A stretch of 60,818 bases of DNA from Pyrinomonadaceae bacterium MAG19_C2-C3 (GTDB lineage Bacteria; Acidobacteriota; Blastocatellia; Pyrinomonadales; Pyrinomonadaceae): NCBI GenBank assembly GCA_024330265.1, contig JANDLT010000028.1:1-60818 (forward strand), in the 5' to 3' direction. The notes under the pieces were generated by a model. The model had not been told where the DNA came from, made no database searches, and saw nothing but the letters and a program-made list of their open reading frames with translations. A program made the position numbers and the translations under genes. Below, piece by piece: positions 8,985 to 17,635 of the stretch. Numbering within the stretch: position 1 is the stretch's first letter; every line of letters begins with the position of its first letter.

Positions 8985-9503
8985 TCAACTCACAAATGTG
9001 GCTTTGACACGCTTGGATACAAGCATATATGGAACCCAGATTATAACTGCGAAGAGAGACCGCAGAAGTTCCTTAATAGTATCTGAATCAAAAATCGGCT
9101 CATCGGGCATTACCAACTTCATGGCGAATGCGTCAATGATTACGAAGACAAGTGAGAAGCAAGCAATCCCGATATACCACTTCGGAAAATTCGTCTTCTT
9201 GGAAAAAAATAGATACGCCATGTAGAGCGACGCGAGGATTAACCCTGTGTTGATTAAAATCTCACCAACCAAGAACGGTGCCCACATCGGGTTGTAAGCC
9301 TCACTGGACGGCGTAGTTAGAATCTGCCATGCCCCACTGGAGAAGATTTCAGGGTAAGTTCCCACTGTGAACGCCAAGAGACGAAGCGGCGAGATAACGA
9401 CTCCAATGGCTACTAAAATTAGCCAGCCGCCAATGCCTTCCGAAGTGTTTTCTTGTTCCACATTATCCTCTTTCCAAGTGCCTAACTTTAATTCATCACT
9501 CAT
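8985..9503 (-). CDS. DUF2569-family membrane protein
   Basis: This 172-aa integral membrane protein has the GIGGWLILVAIGVVISPLRL opening typical of DUF2569, then hydrophobic segments around residues 75-105, 112-135 and 140-165. Function of the family is unknown. Of two adjacent ATG codons the second (9503) is preferred because AAAGG lies about 8 nt upstream. It begins 14 nt after the stop of the TolB-like gene, so the two are probably co-transcribed. Confidence 0.75.
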   Translation of the reverse strand: MSDELKLGTWKEDNVEQENTSEGIGGWLILVAIGVVISPLRLLAFTVGTYPEIFSSGAWQILTTPSSEAYNPMWAPFLVGEILINTGLILASLYMAYLFFSKKTNFPKWYIGIACFSLVFVIIDAFAMKLVMPDEPIFDSDTIKELLRSLFAVIIWVPYMLVSKRVKATFVS

Positions 9504-9517
9504 CATTCATACCTTTC

Positions 9518-10579
9518 TTACTCAACCCAATCGGCGATAAAGACGTTGGTGTCGCCGCGTTGCTTGGCGTTGCGGTTGGAGGCGAAGACGAGTTTTTTGC
9601 CGTCGGGCGAGAACATAGGGAAGCCGTCAAAGGTCGGGTCGAAGGTGATTTGTTCTAAGCCTGTGCCGTCAATGTTGATGGAATATAAATCGAAGTTGCG
9701 ACGTTGCGGGTCGTTCTTGTTCGAGGCGAAGATGATGCGTTTGCCGTCGGGGAACATGAAGGGTGCGAAGCTTGCCGCGCCCAAGTTCGTGATTTGGCGT
9801 TTGTTCGTGCCGTCGGCGTTCATCGTCCAGAGTTCAAAGGTGTTGGGTTCGATAAGGTTTTCGGAGAGGCGTTGTTTATAGCGCGCGACTTGTTCGGGCG
9901 TCGTCGGATGATAAGCGCGATAGACGATTTGTTTGCCGTCGGCGGAGAAGAACGCGCCGCCGTCATAGCCAAGTGTGTCGGTGAGGCGTCTGACGTTTTT
10001 GCCGTTCGTGTCCATGACGTAGAGGTCAAGGTCGCCGTCGCGCGTTGACGTGAAGACGATGCGTTTGCCGTCCGGTGAAACGGTCGCTTCGGCGTCGTAG
10101 CCTTTGGCGTTCGTTAGTTGTCGAACGTCCGTGCCGTCGGGCTTGGCGGTGAAGATGTCGTAAGACGGATAAATCGCCCAGACATAGCCGCGCGAAAAGT
10201 CTGGGGCGGGCGGACACTCTTTCGCCCCCACGTGTGTCGAAGCGTAAAGGATGCGCTTTTCGCGTGGGAGAAAATAAGAACACGTCGTGCGCCCGTCGCC
10301 TGTGGAAACCATTTTCACATCGGAGCCGTCCGTGTTCATCGTGTAAATCTGGTCGCACACACGCCCGTCGCGTTTCGATTGAAAGATGAGTTTTTGTCCG
10401 TCGGGGGCAAAGTAGGCTTCAGCGTTTTCGCCGCCGAAAGTCAGTTGCTTGATGTTTCGCAAATGGTGCTCGACGACGATGGGACATGATTCTTCGGCGG
10501 GTGCGTTTGATGTTTGTTGTGCGAATGTCAATCCGGTGATGAGTAAAGCGAGGACGATTAAGGGAACGAATTTCTTCAT
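9518..10579 (-). CDS. Exported TolB-like beta-propeller protein
   Basis: A signal peptide (MKKFVPLIVLALLITGLTFAQ) is followed by about 330 residues of WD40-like/TolB beta-propeller repeats. The blades repeat the pattern F-x-PDGKxLxFxSxRDG and LYVMDTNG / IYTMNTDGSD. Stand-alone propellers of this type are abundant in acidobacteria and are thought to bind proteins or sugars in the periplasm; there is no Tol-Pal cluster here, so it should not be named tolB. The start is set at the ATG preceding the signal peptide; the longer open frame adds 68 residues that overlap the upstream coiled-coil gene and resemble no domain. Confidence 0.85.
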   Translation of the reverse strand: MKKFVPLIVLALLITGLTFAQQTSNAPAEESCPIVVEHHLRNIKQLTFGGENAEAYFAPDGQKLIFQSKRDGRVCDQIYTMNTDGSDVKMVSTGDGRTTCSYFLPREKRILYASTHVGAKECPPAPDFSRGYVWAIYPSYDIFTAKPDGTDVRQLTNAKGYDAEATVSPDGKRIVFTSTRDGDLDLYVMDTNGKNVRRLTDTLGYDGGAFFSADGKQIVYRAYHPTTPEQVARYKQRLSENLIEPNTFELWTMNADGTNKRQITNLGAASFAPFMFPDGKRIIFASNKNDPQRRNFDLYSINIDGTGLEQITFDPTFDGFPMFSPDGKKLVFASNRNAKQRGDTNVFIADWVE

Positions 10580-10616
10580 AAAGCTTTCAAGGTTTTTGGG
10601 GGTTAAGGAAGCAGAT

Positions 10617-10997
10617 TTAAGTGCTTCGCGTGTCTTCGGTTTTATGTGCGGCTTCAAGGTCGCGCACGCGCCAGCGCATATCGAGCAAGTCCGAGTTGAA
10701 GACATCAACTTTGCGATTGAACTCAATAAAGCCTTTCTCGGTGACGCGCCGCAAGTCTTCGACGATGTGCCGCAGTTCATCAACAGCGCGGCGCGTCTCG
10801 ATGCTTTCGGCTAACGCACGTTCCCACATCGGTTTCGTGTCGTAGGCTTTGCGCTCAAGAATTTGAACGCGCTCATCAAGAGTATTGATTTGTCGTCTCA
10901 TGCCGCTCACTTCGTTTTGTAAGTTATTGAGCATGAAAATTACACGTTCCTCAAACGGGAGCGAATCATCAAGCATTCTGGTTTCGTCTTCACTCAT
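10617..10997 (-). CDS. Coiled-coil protein, 126 aa
   Basis: Residues ~10-115 show continuous heptad periodicity (FEERVIFMLNNLQNEVSGM, INTLDERVQILERK, AVDELRHIVEDLRRVTEKG), so the protein is an extended helical coiled coil. It has no membrane segment. A shorter protein of the same character, also opening with MS-D/E-DE, lies at 19145-19438. It is in the serC-TolB run, 52 nt after serC, with AAAGG upstream of its ATG. Function unknown; an oligomerisation or scaffold role is only a guess. Confidence 0.7.
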   Translation of the reverse strand: MSEDETRMLDDSLPFEERVIFMLNNLQNEVSGMRRQINTLDERVQILERKAYDTKPMWERALAESIETRRAVDELRHIVEDLRRVTEKGFIEFNRKVDVFNSDLLDMRWRVRDLEAAHKTEDTRST

Positions 10998-11049
10998 GGT
11001 TTTTGTCCTTTCAAACAGTTAACAAAACTTACCGTGATGTACGAACAAG

Positions 11050-12186
11050 TCAGCCGTTGCGTTGCGCGAAGTGCTGCATGAAATCCGTGAGTGCTTTGAC
11101 TCCTTCGACGGGGAAGGCGTTGTAAATCGAGGCGCGTATGCCGCCGACCGAGCGATGACCTTTTAAGCCGTTCATGCCTTCGGCGTCGGCTTCTTTGACG
11201 AACTGTTTTTCTAAATCTTCACTGCCTAAACGGAACGTCGGCGTCATGCGCGAGCGCGAATCCACGTCGGCGTGACCGCGATAAAAGTCGTTCGCGTCAA
11301 TCACGTCGTAAATCATTTTCGCTTTCGCTTCGTTCTGTTGTTGGATGCCGTTCAAGCCGCCTTTGCCTTCGACCCACTGGCAAACTAAATCGAGAATATA
11401 AATGCCCCAAGTGTTCGGCGTGTTGTAGAGCGATTTGTTTTCGACATGCGTGCGATAGTCGAGCATCGTGTGAAGATTGTCTTTGACGAGTTTGAGCATG
11501 TCGTCGCGGACGATGACGAGCGTGACGCCGGAAGGACCTAAATTCTTTTGCGCTCCCGCGTAAATCATGCCGTACTTCTTCACGTCAATCGGACGCGACA
11601 TAATATCGGAAGACATATCTGCGACGAGCGGCACATCGCCCGCGTCGGGTTCAGTTTGAAACTGCACGCCTTCGATGGTTTCGTTCGTCGTGAAGTGGCA
11701 ATAGACGGAGTTCGCATCGAGTTTCAAATCTTCCGCCTTCGGTACACGCTTAAAGCCTTCTTCCTGCGCGGTGAAAGCGATGTTGATTGTGCCTTCGCGC
11801 TTGGCTTCCTTGACCGCCTTTTTGCCCCAACTGCCGGTGACGATGTAGTCCGCCGTCTTGTCTTCGGTCAGGAAGTTCATCGGGATTTGCGAGAACTGCA
11901 AACTCGCGCCGCCCTGTAAAAACAGAACGTGATAATCGTCGGTGAGTCCGAGCAAGCGGCTCACGCCACTCGTCGCGCTGCCAATGATTTCCTCGAACTT
12001 TTTCGAGCGATGCGAGATTTCCATGACGCTCATGCCAACGCCGGGAAGCGCGAGCATCTCGGCTTGCGCCCGCTCAAGCACGGGCAAAGGAATCACGGCG
12101 GGTCCGGCACTGAAGTTATAAATGCGTTCGGAAGCTTTGGTGAAGTTCAGGTTCGAGGCGTCGCTGGTGGTGACGGGCGTGGACAT
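11050..12186 (-). CDS. serC: Phosphoserine aminotransferase
   Basis: SerC converts 3-phosphohydroxypyruvate and glutamate to phosphoserine in serine biosynthesis, and also serves pyridoxal phosphate synthesis in some bacteria. The 378-aa protein has the fold-type I PLP features: NFSAGPAVIPLPVL at the start, and the PLP lysine in AGAQKNLGPSGV. It lies three genes downstream of serA on the same strand. The start at 12186 is supported by AAGGAG 8 nt upstream; a longer open frame (to 12504) overlaps the SDR gene and has no similarity to the family. Confidence 0.95.
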   Translation of the reverse strand: MSTPVTTSDASNLNFTKASERIYNFSAGPAVIPLPVLERAQAEMLALPGVGMSVMEISHRSKKFEEIIGSATSGVSRLLGLTDDYHVLFLQGGASLQFSQIPMNFLTEDKTADYIVTGSWGKKAVKEAKREGTINIAFTAQEEGFKRVPKAEDLKLDANSVYCHFTTNETIEGVQFQTEPDAGDVPLVADMSSDIMSRPIDVKKYGMIYAGAQKNLGPSGVTLVIVRDDMLKLVKDNLHTMLDYRTHVENKSLYNTPNTWGIYILDLVCQWVEGKGGLNGIQQQNEAKAKMIYDVIDANDFYRGHADVDSRSRMTPTFRLGSEDLEKQFVKEADAEGMNGLKGHRSVGGIRASIYNAFPVEGVKALTDFMQHFAQRNG

Positions 12187-12254
12187 AAAAGTTTCTCCTT
12201 TTGAGTTTTTGAGATGAATGCGAAACGGGAGATGCTCCGACGAGAAGATTGATT

Positions 12255-13040
12255 TTAATCCGCCGACTTGCCATGCGTCGAGCGCATGACGTTGCCCGCG
12301 ATGCGTGTCACGAGTGTGCGCGGGAAGAAGCGTGAACTCTGTGAGACAAAGAAGTTTGACCAACCGGAGACGACGCTTGACTTGCCCGCTTCGAGACCTC
12401 GAAGGGCGGTGGCGACGACTTGCGCGGGCGTTTCGACAAGGCGCATCGGCGGGCGCGCACCCTTCGCGGCAGCAAAGAAATTGGTTGCCGTCGTGCCGGG
12501 ACACAATGCCATAACTTTGACGTTGTAGTCGCGCATCTCTTCGGCGAGGGCTTCGCTAAAAGACAACACGAAAGCTTTCGTCGCGGCATACGTCGTCATG
12601 AACGGCACGGGTTGAAACGCGGCGGTTGAAGCGACGTTGATAATCGCCCCACTTCGCCGCGTCATCATCGGACGAATGTATAAATGAGTTAAGGCGACGA
12701 GTGATTTAACATTCAAATCAATCATCTCCGCGTCGCGTGTCGAATCGAAACTCGTGAACGCGCCAAGTGAGCCGAAGCCCGCGTTGTTGATGAGCAAATC
12801 AATGTCGAGCGTGCGGCGCGCGGTTTCGTCGAAAAGCCTTTGCGCGGCGTCAGCCTTCGTTAAATCAAAAACAAGCGGCACGACGTTCACGCCATGCGCG
12901 TCCATGAGTTCGGCGGCAAGGCTTTCGAGCTTGTCTTGTGAGCGCGCGACTAAAACAAGATTGCGTTTGTCGCGTGCGAGACGGCGGGCGAACTCCTCGC
13001 CGATGCCGCCGGATGCTCCGGTAATAAGTGTGGCTGTCAT
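12255..13040 (-). CDS. Short-chain dehydrogenase/reductase
   Basis: This 261-aa classical SDR has the NAD(P) motif TGASGGIG at residues 7-14, NNAG in the middle and the YxxxK catalytic pair in YAATK, with the preceding serine in NVAST. An Arg in the first turn (VARS) suggests NADP preference. It belongs to the DltE/YqjQ-like subgroup acting on hydrophobic alcohols or ketones; substrate unknown. It sits between a membrane-protein gene and serC in the co-directional run, with spacers of 55 and 68 nt. Confidence 0.88.
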   Translation of the reverse strand: MTATLITGASGGIGEEFARRLARDKRNLVLVARSQDKLESLAAELMDAHGVNVVPLVFDLTKADAAQRLFDETARRTLDIDLLINNAGFGSLGAFTSFDSTRDAEMIDLNVKSLVALTHLYIRPMMTRRSGAIINVASTAAFQPVPFMTTYAATKAFVLSFSEALAEEMRDYNVKVMALCPGTTATNFFAAAKGARPPMRLVETPAQVVATALRGLEAGKSSVVSGWSNFFVSQSSRFFPRTLVTRIAGNVMRSTHGKSAD

Positions 13041-13095
13041 GTAATTTTTAAGACATCGTGTCTTGTGCGCGACGATGCAAATTTTGAAGATGAAA

Positions 13096-13788
13096 TCATG
13101 GCGTTCGCGTGTATGTTGAGTTGTACACTTCGGATTGACGCTCGTACTCTTTCATTCTGGCGTTAGAACTTTGCTGCAAAGAAAATAAACCGACGCTCAT
13201 GGCTAACAACAGTAGCCCCAGAGCGATTTGGAAATAGCCCGTAGTCAAATTGGCGATGCCTGATGAAGAAGCGAAGTCCTCGCGTAAGACCGTCATGATG
13301 CGTTCAAGCGTCGCGCCTTCGGATTTCGGCTTGATATTAATCGCCGCCACACCCATGCGACCTTGTACGTTGATTTGCAAGTCAGCGTTGGTGTCAAGCA
13401 AACGAATCTTCGATAGTCTTTCCTCAAACGGAATGCCAAGTTGATTGAGTGCGGCATGAAGCGAACGACGCAACGGGTCTTCCGCGATGCCGAAAATGCT
13501 AAAGCCTTGCATTTGTATCCAAAAGAAAACCAACAGCACTATATATACAGCCGGGATTACTACATCCAGCCAACTGAACTCGTAGTATTCGTCGAACCTT
13601 GAGCCAGCAAACGATAACAACATCGGGAGAAAGTTCAGCACCATTAGAAAAAAGAAAACGCGAGACGAAACTACAAAAGGTTTCTTGGTAACGACGCCGC
13701 GTGCGCCAAGCAATAAAATGCATAGTGAGACTAAACCCATTATCACAGGCATAATGTAAAAGCTATCGAACAGTGTAGAGATGTTCAT
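13096..13788 (-). CDS. Multi-pass membrane protein, 230 aa
   Basis: I do not recognise the family. Hydrophobic segments lie near residues 12-30, 42-60 and 75-95, followed by a ~100-residue soluble domain and a last membrane span near 188-208 (ALGLLLLAMSVGLFSL). The soluble part (VQGRMGVAAINIKPKSEG) looks like a mixed alpha/beta sensor or assembly domain. It lies 34 nt downstream of serA and 55 nt before the SDR gene, so it is probably co-transcribed with serine-pathway genes without evident functional link. Confidence 0.7.
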   Translation of the reverse strand: MNISTLFDSFYIMPVIMGLVSLCILLLGARGVVTKKPFVVSSRVFFFLMVLNFLPMLLSFAGSRFDEYYEFSWLDVVIPAVYIVLLVFFWIQMQGFSIFGIAEDPLRRSLHAALNQLGIPFEERLSKIRLLDTNADLQINVQGRMGVAAINIKPKSEGATLERIMTVLREDFASSSGIANLTTGYFQIALGLLLLAMSVGLFSLQQSSNARMKEYERQSEVYNSTYTRTP

Positions 13789-13822
13789 TGCGAGTGCCTT
13801 TCATTTACTGGGGTTGTAGAGT

Positions 13823-15028
13823 TCAATGAAGATTGAGCAAGCCGAGTTCGATGATGTCTTCGTTCGCGGCTTGTAAATTTTTGAGCGTATCATCGGACGG
13901 TGCGCGGTCGAGATTGATGCGGGCGACGGCGGCTTCGGCTCCAGCGAAGATGATGTTTTCCATTTCTTGGACGTTGATGTTTTCGTTTTTAAGTCCTTCA
14001 AGCACCGATGCGAGAACGCCGGGGCGGTCGCGGTGGCGCACCGTTAGGGCGTGGGTCGCGGGCGATTGCGCGGCGAGATTGACGACGTTCGGGACTTCGC
14101 CGGTCTGCATAAACTCACGAATGATGCGGACGGTTTCGGCGGCGATGGCTTCCTGCGCTTGATCGGTCGAAGCTCCGATGTGGTGCGTGCCGTAAAGATT
14201 GGGTTCGTCTTTGATGGCATCGGTGAAGTCGGCTTGTGCCGTCGTCGGTTCGTTCGCAAACACGTCGAGTCCGGCGCGTATGCCGCGCGTGTGCATCGCT
14301 TCGACGAGGGCTTCTTGGTTGACGACTTCGCCGCGCGAGGTGTTGATGAAGAACGCGCCTTCGCGCATCGAGTCGAAAAACTCTTTACCGATAAGACCGC
14401 GCGTATCGTCTTTCAAAGCGAGATGGATGCTCACGATGTCGGAGATTTCCGCGACTTCGTTGATGCTTCTCATTTGTGAGACGCCGAGACGGGTGGCTTC
14501 TTCTTTCGTCAAACTGCGACTCCACGCGACGACCGCCATGCCGAAACTGTGAGCGCGGGTGATGACTTCGCGCCCTATGCCGCCGACGCCGATGATGCCG
14601 AGTGTGCGCCCGTAAAGCCCGCGCGCTTTGGAAAACTCTTTCTTGTTCCATTGTCCGTTGCGAAGCGTGATGACGTTATCCGCGATGCGACGGTCGAGGG
14701 CGAGCATCAGGGCGAACGCGAGTTCGGCGACGGCGACCGCGTTCTTGCCGGGACAATTTGAAACGTATATGCCGCGACGTGAAGCGGCGGCAACGTCAAT
14801 CGTGTTGTAGCCCGCTCCGGCGCGGACGACGAGTTTGAGATTGCCCGCCGCGAGTGCATCTTCCGTGACTTTAGTTGAACGCACGACGAGAACATTGGCG
14901 TTCGTGTCTTTGACGGCGGCAACTAGGGAAGCGTCTTTCAAGTCGGGTTGATAATCAACTTCACACTTGATGTTCTTCAAACCTTCTAAGCCTGACTGCT
15001 CGAATTTATCGGCGATGAGTACGCGCAT
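13823..15028 (-). CDS. serA: D-3-phosphoglycerate dehydrogenase
   Basis: SerA oxidises 3-phosphoglycerate with NAD, the entry step to serine. The ~400-aa protein has the 2-hydroxyacid dehydrogenase fold: GRTLGIIGVGGIGREV for NAD binding, TSRGEVVNQEALVEAM, and the catalytic His in THHIGAST. A C-terminal ACT-type domain (HRDRPGVLASVLEGLKNENI) would bind serine for feedback inhibition. The start at 15028 (MRVLIADKF) has AAGGA about 9 nt upstream; an ATG 18 nt earlier would place the ribosome site inside the gene. serC lies three genes downstream and DUF1015 two upstream, a recurrent grouping. Confidence 0.95.
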   Translation of the reverse strand: MRVLIADKFEQSGLEGLKNIKCEVDYQPDLKDASLVAAVKDTNANVLVVRSTKVTEDALAAGNLKLVVRAGAGYNTIDVAAASRRGIYVSNCPGKNAVAVAELAFALMLALDRRIADNVITLRNGQWNKKEFSKARGLYGRTLGIIGVGGIGREVITRAHSFGMAVVAWSRSLTKEEATRLGVSQMRSINEVAEISDIVSIHLALKDDTRGLIGKEFFDSMREGAFFINTSRGEVVNQEALVEAMHTRGIRAGLDVFANEPTTAQADFTDAIKDEPNLYGTHHIGASTDQAQEAIAAETVRIIREFMQTGEVPNVVNLAAQSPATHALTVRHRDRPGVLASVLEGLKNENINVQEMENIIFAGAEAAVARINLDRAPSDDTLKNLQAANEDIIELGLLNLH

Positions 15029-15052
15029 GATGTTTGTGTCCTTCAAATTGTT

Positions 15053-15595
15053 TTAGAGTACGGCGAGGAGTTTATAGGGTTCGGCGGCGGGTTTGAAATC
15101 TTCACGCTTGATTTCGTAATAAACGACATCCACGCCCCAGTGAAAGCTGTCGCGCAAATACTTTAAGCCGCACTTTTCCATGACATGGCGCGAAGCACTG
15201 TTTTCAGGCATGGCGACGGCGGCGATTTTAGGAACATTTAATTCTTCAAAGCCGTAGCGCAAACAGGCGCGGGCGGCTTCCGTCGCGTAACCTTTGCCCC
15301 AGTGCGGGATTCCGAAGCCATATCCGATTTCGATGTTCGGCGGTTTATCGTCGAGATAAGCCAGCCCGCACCAGCCGAGCAAAACACCTGTTTCTTTATC
15401 CGTCACCGCCCACTGCGCGAAGCCGCGTTCGACATATTGAACGCCGAAAGTTTCGATGCGCTTCTGCACCACGTCGCGCGTTTGCGGCACGGTGTGGATG
15501 TAGCGCATCACTTCCTCATCGGCACGAAGCGTGGCGAGCGCGTCGAGGTCGGCGGGTGCGAAGCGGCGAATGATAAGGCGTGCGGTTTCAATCAT
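15053..15595 (-). CDS. GNAT-family N-acetyltransferase (RimJ/RimL-like)
   Basis: The protein opens with the RimJ-type MIETARLIIRRF and contains the acetyl-CoA loop region GIPHWGKGYATEAARACLRYGFEEL and the closing ENSASRHVMEKCGLKYL, all typical of GNAT_3 acetyltransferases. The acceptor (protein N-terminus, antibiotic or small amine) is unknown. A longer start at 15622 is possible, but its nine extra residues lie in an inverted-repeat arm and the conserved fold begins at 15595. No clear ribosome binding site precedes either. It is 24 nt upstream of serA. Confidence 0.85.
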   Translation of the reverse strand: MIETARLIIRRFAPADLDALATLRADEEVMRYIHTVPQTRDVVQKRIETFGVQYVERGFAQWAVTDKETGVLLGWCGLAYLDDKPPNIEIGYGFGIPHWGKGYATEAARACLRYGFEELNVPKIAAVAMPENSASRHVMEKCGLKYLRDSFHWGVDVVYYEIKREDFKPAAEPYKLLAVL

Positions 15596-15609
15596 CATTA
15601 AAGTGATTG

Positions 15610-15770
15610 GAAGCGATTTCATAAATAGCCTATCTCTTTTTCTGCGTACCTCTGCGTCATCAACTCTGCGGTACTTCGGCGTCTAAAAGAGGTAGGAGTG
15701 AACGCAGAGAGGCGCAGAGTGCCGACGCAGAGTACCGCAGAGAAAGAGAAACATTTATGAAATCGCTTCT
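15610..15770. repeat. Inverted repeat with GCAGAG-type tandem words
   Basis: The whole spacer between DUF1015 and the GNAT gene is a long imperfect palindrome. GAAGCGATTTCATAAAT (15610-15626) is exactly complementary to 15754-15770, and the inner arms are built from CTGCG/CTCTGCG words facing GCAGAG words. The right arm reaches the DUF1015 stop codon and the left arm overlaps the upstream candidate start of the GNAT gene. Likely a terminator or processing site in the serA operon. Confidence 0.8.
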
Positions 15771-17010
15771 AAATTTTGTGAATCAATAAACCGTCTCTCA
15801 ACTTGGGTTCAAACCACGTTGATTTCGGCGGCATGATTTGGTTCGCATCCGAGACGCGAAGCAAGTCGTCAACGGTTGTCGCGCGCACGGAGAACGCGAC
15901 GGCGGCTTTGCCCGAATCCACGAGTCGTACGAGTTCGCGTGTGCCGCGTATGCCGCCGATAAAGTCTATGCGCTTGTCCGTGCGAACGTCTGTGATGCCG
16001 AGCAAGGGTGATAAAAGTTCTTCTTGCAGACGACTGATGAGAAGCGAGGCGGCGGCGTCTTGTGAAGCGTCGGGAGCGGATGCGTTTGAAGTCAAGCCGT
16101 ACCATTTACCGTTCAAGTACATCGCGCAGAGTTCACCTTCGCGCGGTTCGCTCTCGCCTTCGGTGACGGTGAAGTGTTCTCCCACGAGTTGCAAAAAGTC
16201 TTCCGCAGAGTTGCCACCCAAGTCTTTGACGGCACGGTTGTAAGGCAGGATTTGCATCTGGTCGTCAGGGAAGATGACGGTCAGGAAGCGGTTGTAATCT
16301 TCGTCTCCGGTGTGGTTTGCGTTGGCGTCGCGCAAGGCGGCGCGGGCGCGGGCGGCGGACGCGGCGCGGTGATGACCGTCGGCGATATAGAGCATCGGAA
16401 CCGCTTCAAAAGCGCGTTTGATGCCGTCGGTGTCCGTCGTGCGCCAGACTTGATGACGTGTGCCGTCGGGGGCGGTCAAATCATAAACGGGTGCGCCAAT
16501 GACGACGGCTTCGGCAAGGGTATCAATGCGATGGTCGGCGCGATACGTTAAGAAAACGGGTCCGGTTTGCGCGCGAAGGGCGAGCAGGTGGCGCGTGCGG
16601 TCGTCCTCTTTATCGGGGCGCGTCTTCTCGTGTTTGCGAATCGTTCCGGCGTCGTATTCATCAACGGAAGCGGCGGCGGCGATTCCGGTTTGCGTGTGCG
16701 CCCGTCCGTCGGGCATCGGCATTTGGATACGATAAATATAGAACGAGTCGGCGTCGTCCTGTTCGAGCGGCGCGGCTTGAATCAGTTTGCAATAATTCTC
16801 GGCGGCTTTGTCATAAACCTGCGGGCTGTGTATGTCTGTGTCTTCGGGTAAATCGATTTCAGGGCGCGAGACGTGAAGGAAACTTAGCGGGTTATCGGTT
16901 GCCATGTCGCGCGCTTCTTGTGAATTCATCACATCGTAGGGCGGACTTGAAACTTGTGCGACTTTATCTTGCGGTGGACGAACGGCGCGAAACGGATGCA
17001 CGGAAGCCAT
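15769..17010 (-). CDS. DUF1015-family protein
   Basis: The 413-aa protein matches DUF1015 throughout: VHPFRAVRPP near the start, SPPYDVMNSQEARD, KHEKTRPDKEDDR, and YIADGHHRAASAARA in the middle. The conserved HH and acidic residues suggest a hydrolase or kinase-like active site, but the family has no established function. It is often found next to serA and serC, as here, hinting at a link to serine or phosphoserine metabolism. AAGGAG lies 8 nt upstream of the ATG. It is the first gene of the minus-strand run. Confidence 0.88.
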   Translation of the reverse strand: MASVHPFRAVRPPQDKVAQVSSPPYDVMNSQEARDMATDNPLSFLHVSRPEIDLPEDTDIHSPQVYDKAAENYCKLIQAAPLEQDDADSFYIYRIQMPMPDGRAHTQTGIAAAASVDEYDAGTIRKHEKTRPDKEDDRTRHLLALRAQTGPVFLTYRADHRIDTLAEAVVIGAPVYDLTAPDGTRHQVWRTTDTDGIKRAFEAVPMLYIADGHHRAASAARARAALRDANANHTGDEDYNRFLTVIFPDDQMQILPYNRAVKDLGGNSAEDFLQLVGEHFTVTEGESEPREGELCAMYLNGKWYGLTSNASAPDASQDAAASLLISRLQEELLSPLLGITDVRTDKRIDFIGGIRGTRELVRLVDSGKAAVAFSVRATTVDDLLRVSDANQIMPPKSTWFEPKLRDGLLIHKI

Positions 17011-17158
17011 AACGAATCTCCTTGAAAATACGGGCGGGAATGATGGTAAAGAATCGCTAAGGTTATCGCTTCGCGCGGCGGTTTGCCAAGCGTTGATTTG
17101 TGCGAAGACGTGTCAAGCGGGTAAATTCAACCGCAAAACTTTTAAGAGGAGCAAACAG

Positions 17159-17488
17159 ATGGAAGATTTAGCGACGAAACATTGCGTGCCGTGCGAGGGC
17201 GGCGTGCCGCGTCTTGAAGCCGATGAGATTGAGTTGTACCACGCGCAAATTGCAGATTGGCAAGTCATAAACAATCATCACCTTGAGCGCAATTATGAGT
17301 TTAAGGATTTCAAAACCGCGCTTGAATTTGTAAATCAAGTTGGCGCGGTCGCGGAAAGCGAAGGGCATCATCCCGACATTTATTTCACCTGGGGCAAAGC
17401 GCGTTTGCAGATTTTCACCCACGCGATTGATGGTTTGAGCGAATCGGATTTTATCTTGGCGGCGAGGATTGACCGCGTGGGGAATTGA
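17159..17488 (+). CDS. phhB: Pterin-4a-carbinolamine dehydratase
   Basis: This 109-aa enzyme dehydrates 4a-hydroxytetrahydrobiopterin, recycling the cofactor of aromatic amino-acid hydroxylases. The conserved segment HHLERNYEFKDF, then AVAESEGHHPDIYFTW with the catalytic His residues, identifies it. The start at 17159 has AAGAGGAG 7 nt upstream; a longer frame from 17093 lacks one. No phenylalanine hydroxylase is in the window. The gene ends inside an inverted repeat that probably terminates it before icd. Confidence 0.93.
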   Translation: MEDLATKHCVPCEGGVPRLEADEIELYHAQIADWQVINNHHLERNYEFKDFKTALEFVNQVGAVAESEGHHPDIYFTWGKARLQIFTHAIDGLSESDFILAARIDRVGN

Positions 17489-17537
17489 TTCATTCAGTCA
17501 TTGACTCAATGACTGAATGAGCCGATGAATCAATTCC
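17481..17537. terminator. Inverted repeat at the phhB 3' end
   Basis: GGAATTGATTCAT and CAGTCATT in the left arm face ATGACTGAATGA and ATGAATCAATTCC in the right arm, with an 8-nt insertion on one side. The left arm includes the phhB stop codon. It could terminate phhB or form a structure in the leader of icd; there is no strong T run. Confidence 0.65.
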
Positions 17538-17635
17538 TCTCCGTTGTCACACACGGCGCGCAAGTGATATACGTCAGGGCGCAATTATCTTCCTTAGAAA
17601 ATCAATTTCAAATTCAGAAAGGCACTCTATTTATT

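Noticed and set aside
9518..10579. Naming the propeller protein tolB
   Set aside because: The fold matches, but there are no tol-pal neighbours and such stand-alone propellers are common in this kind of genome.
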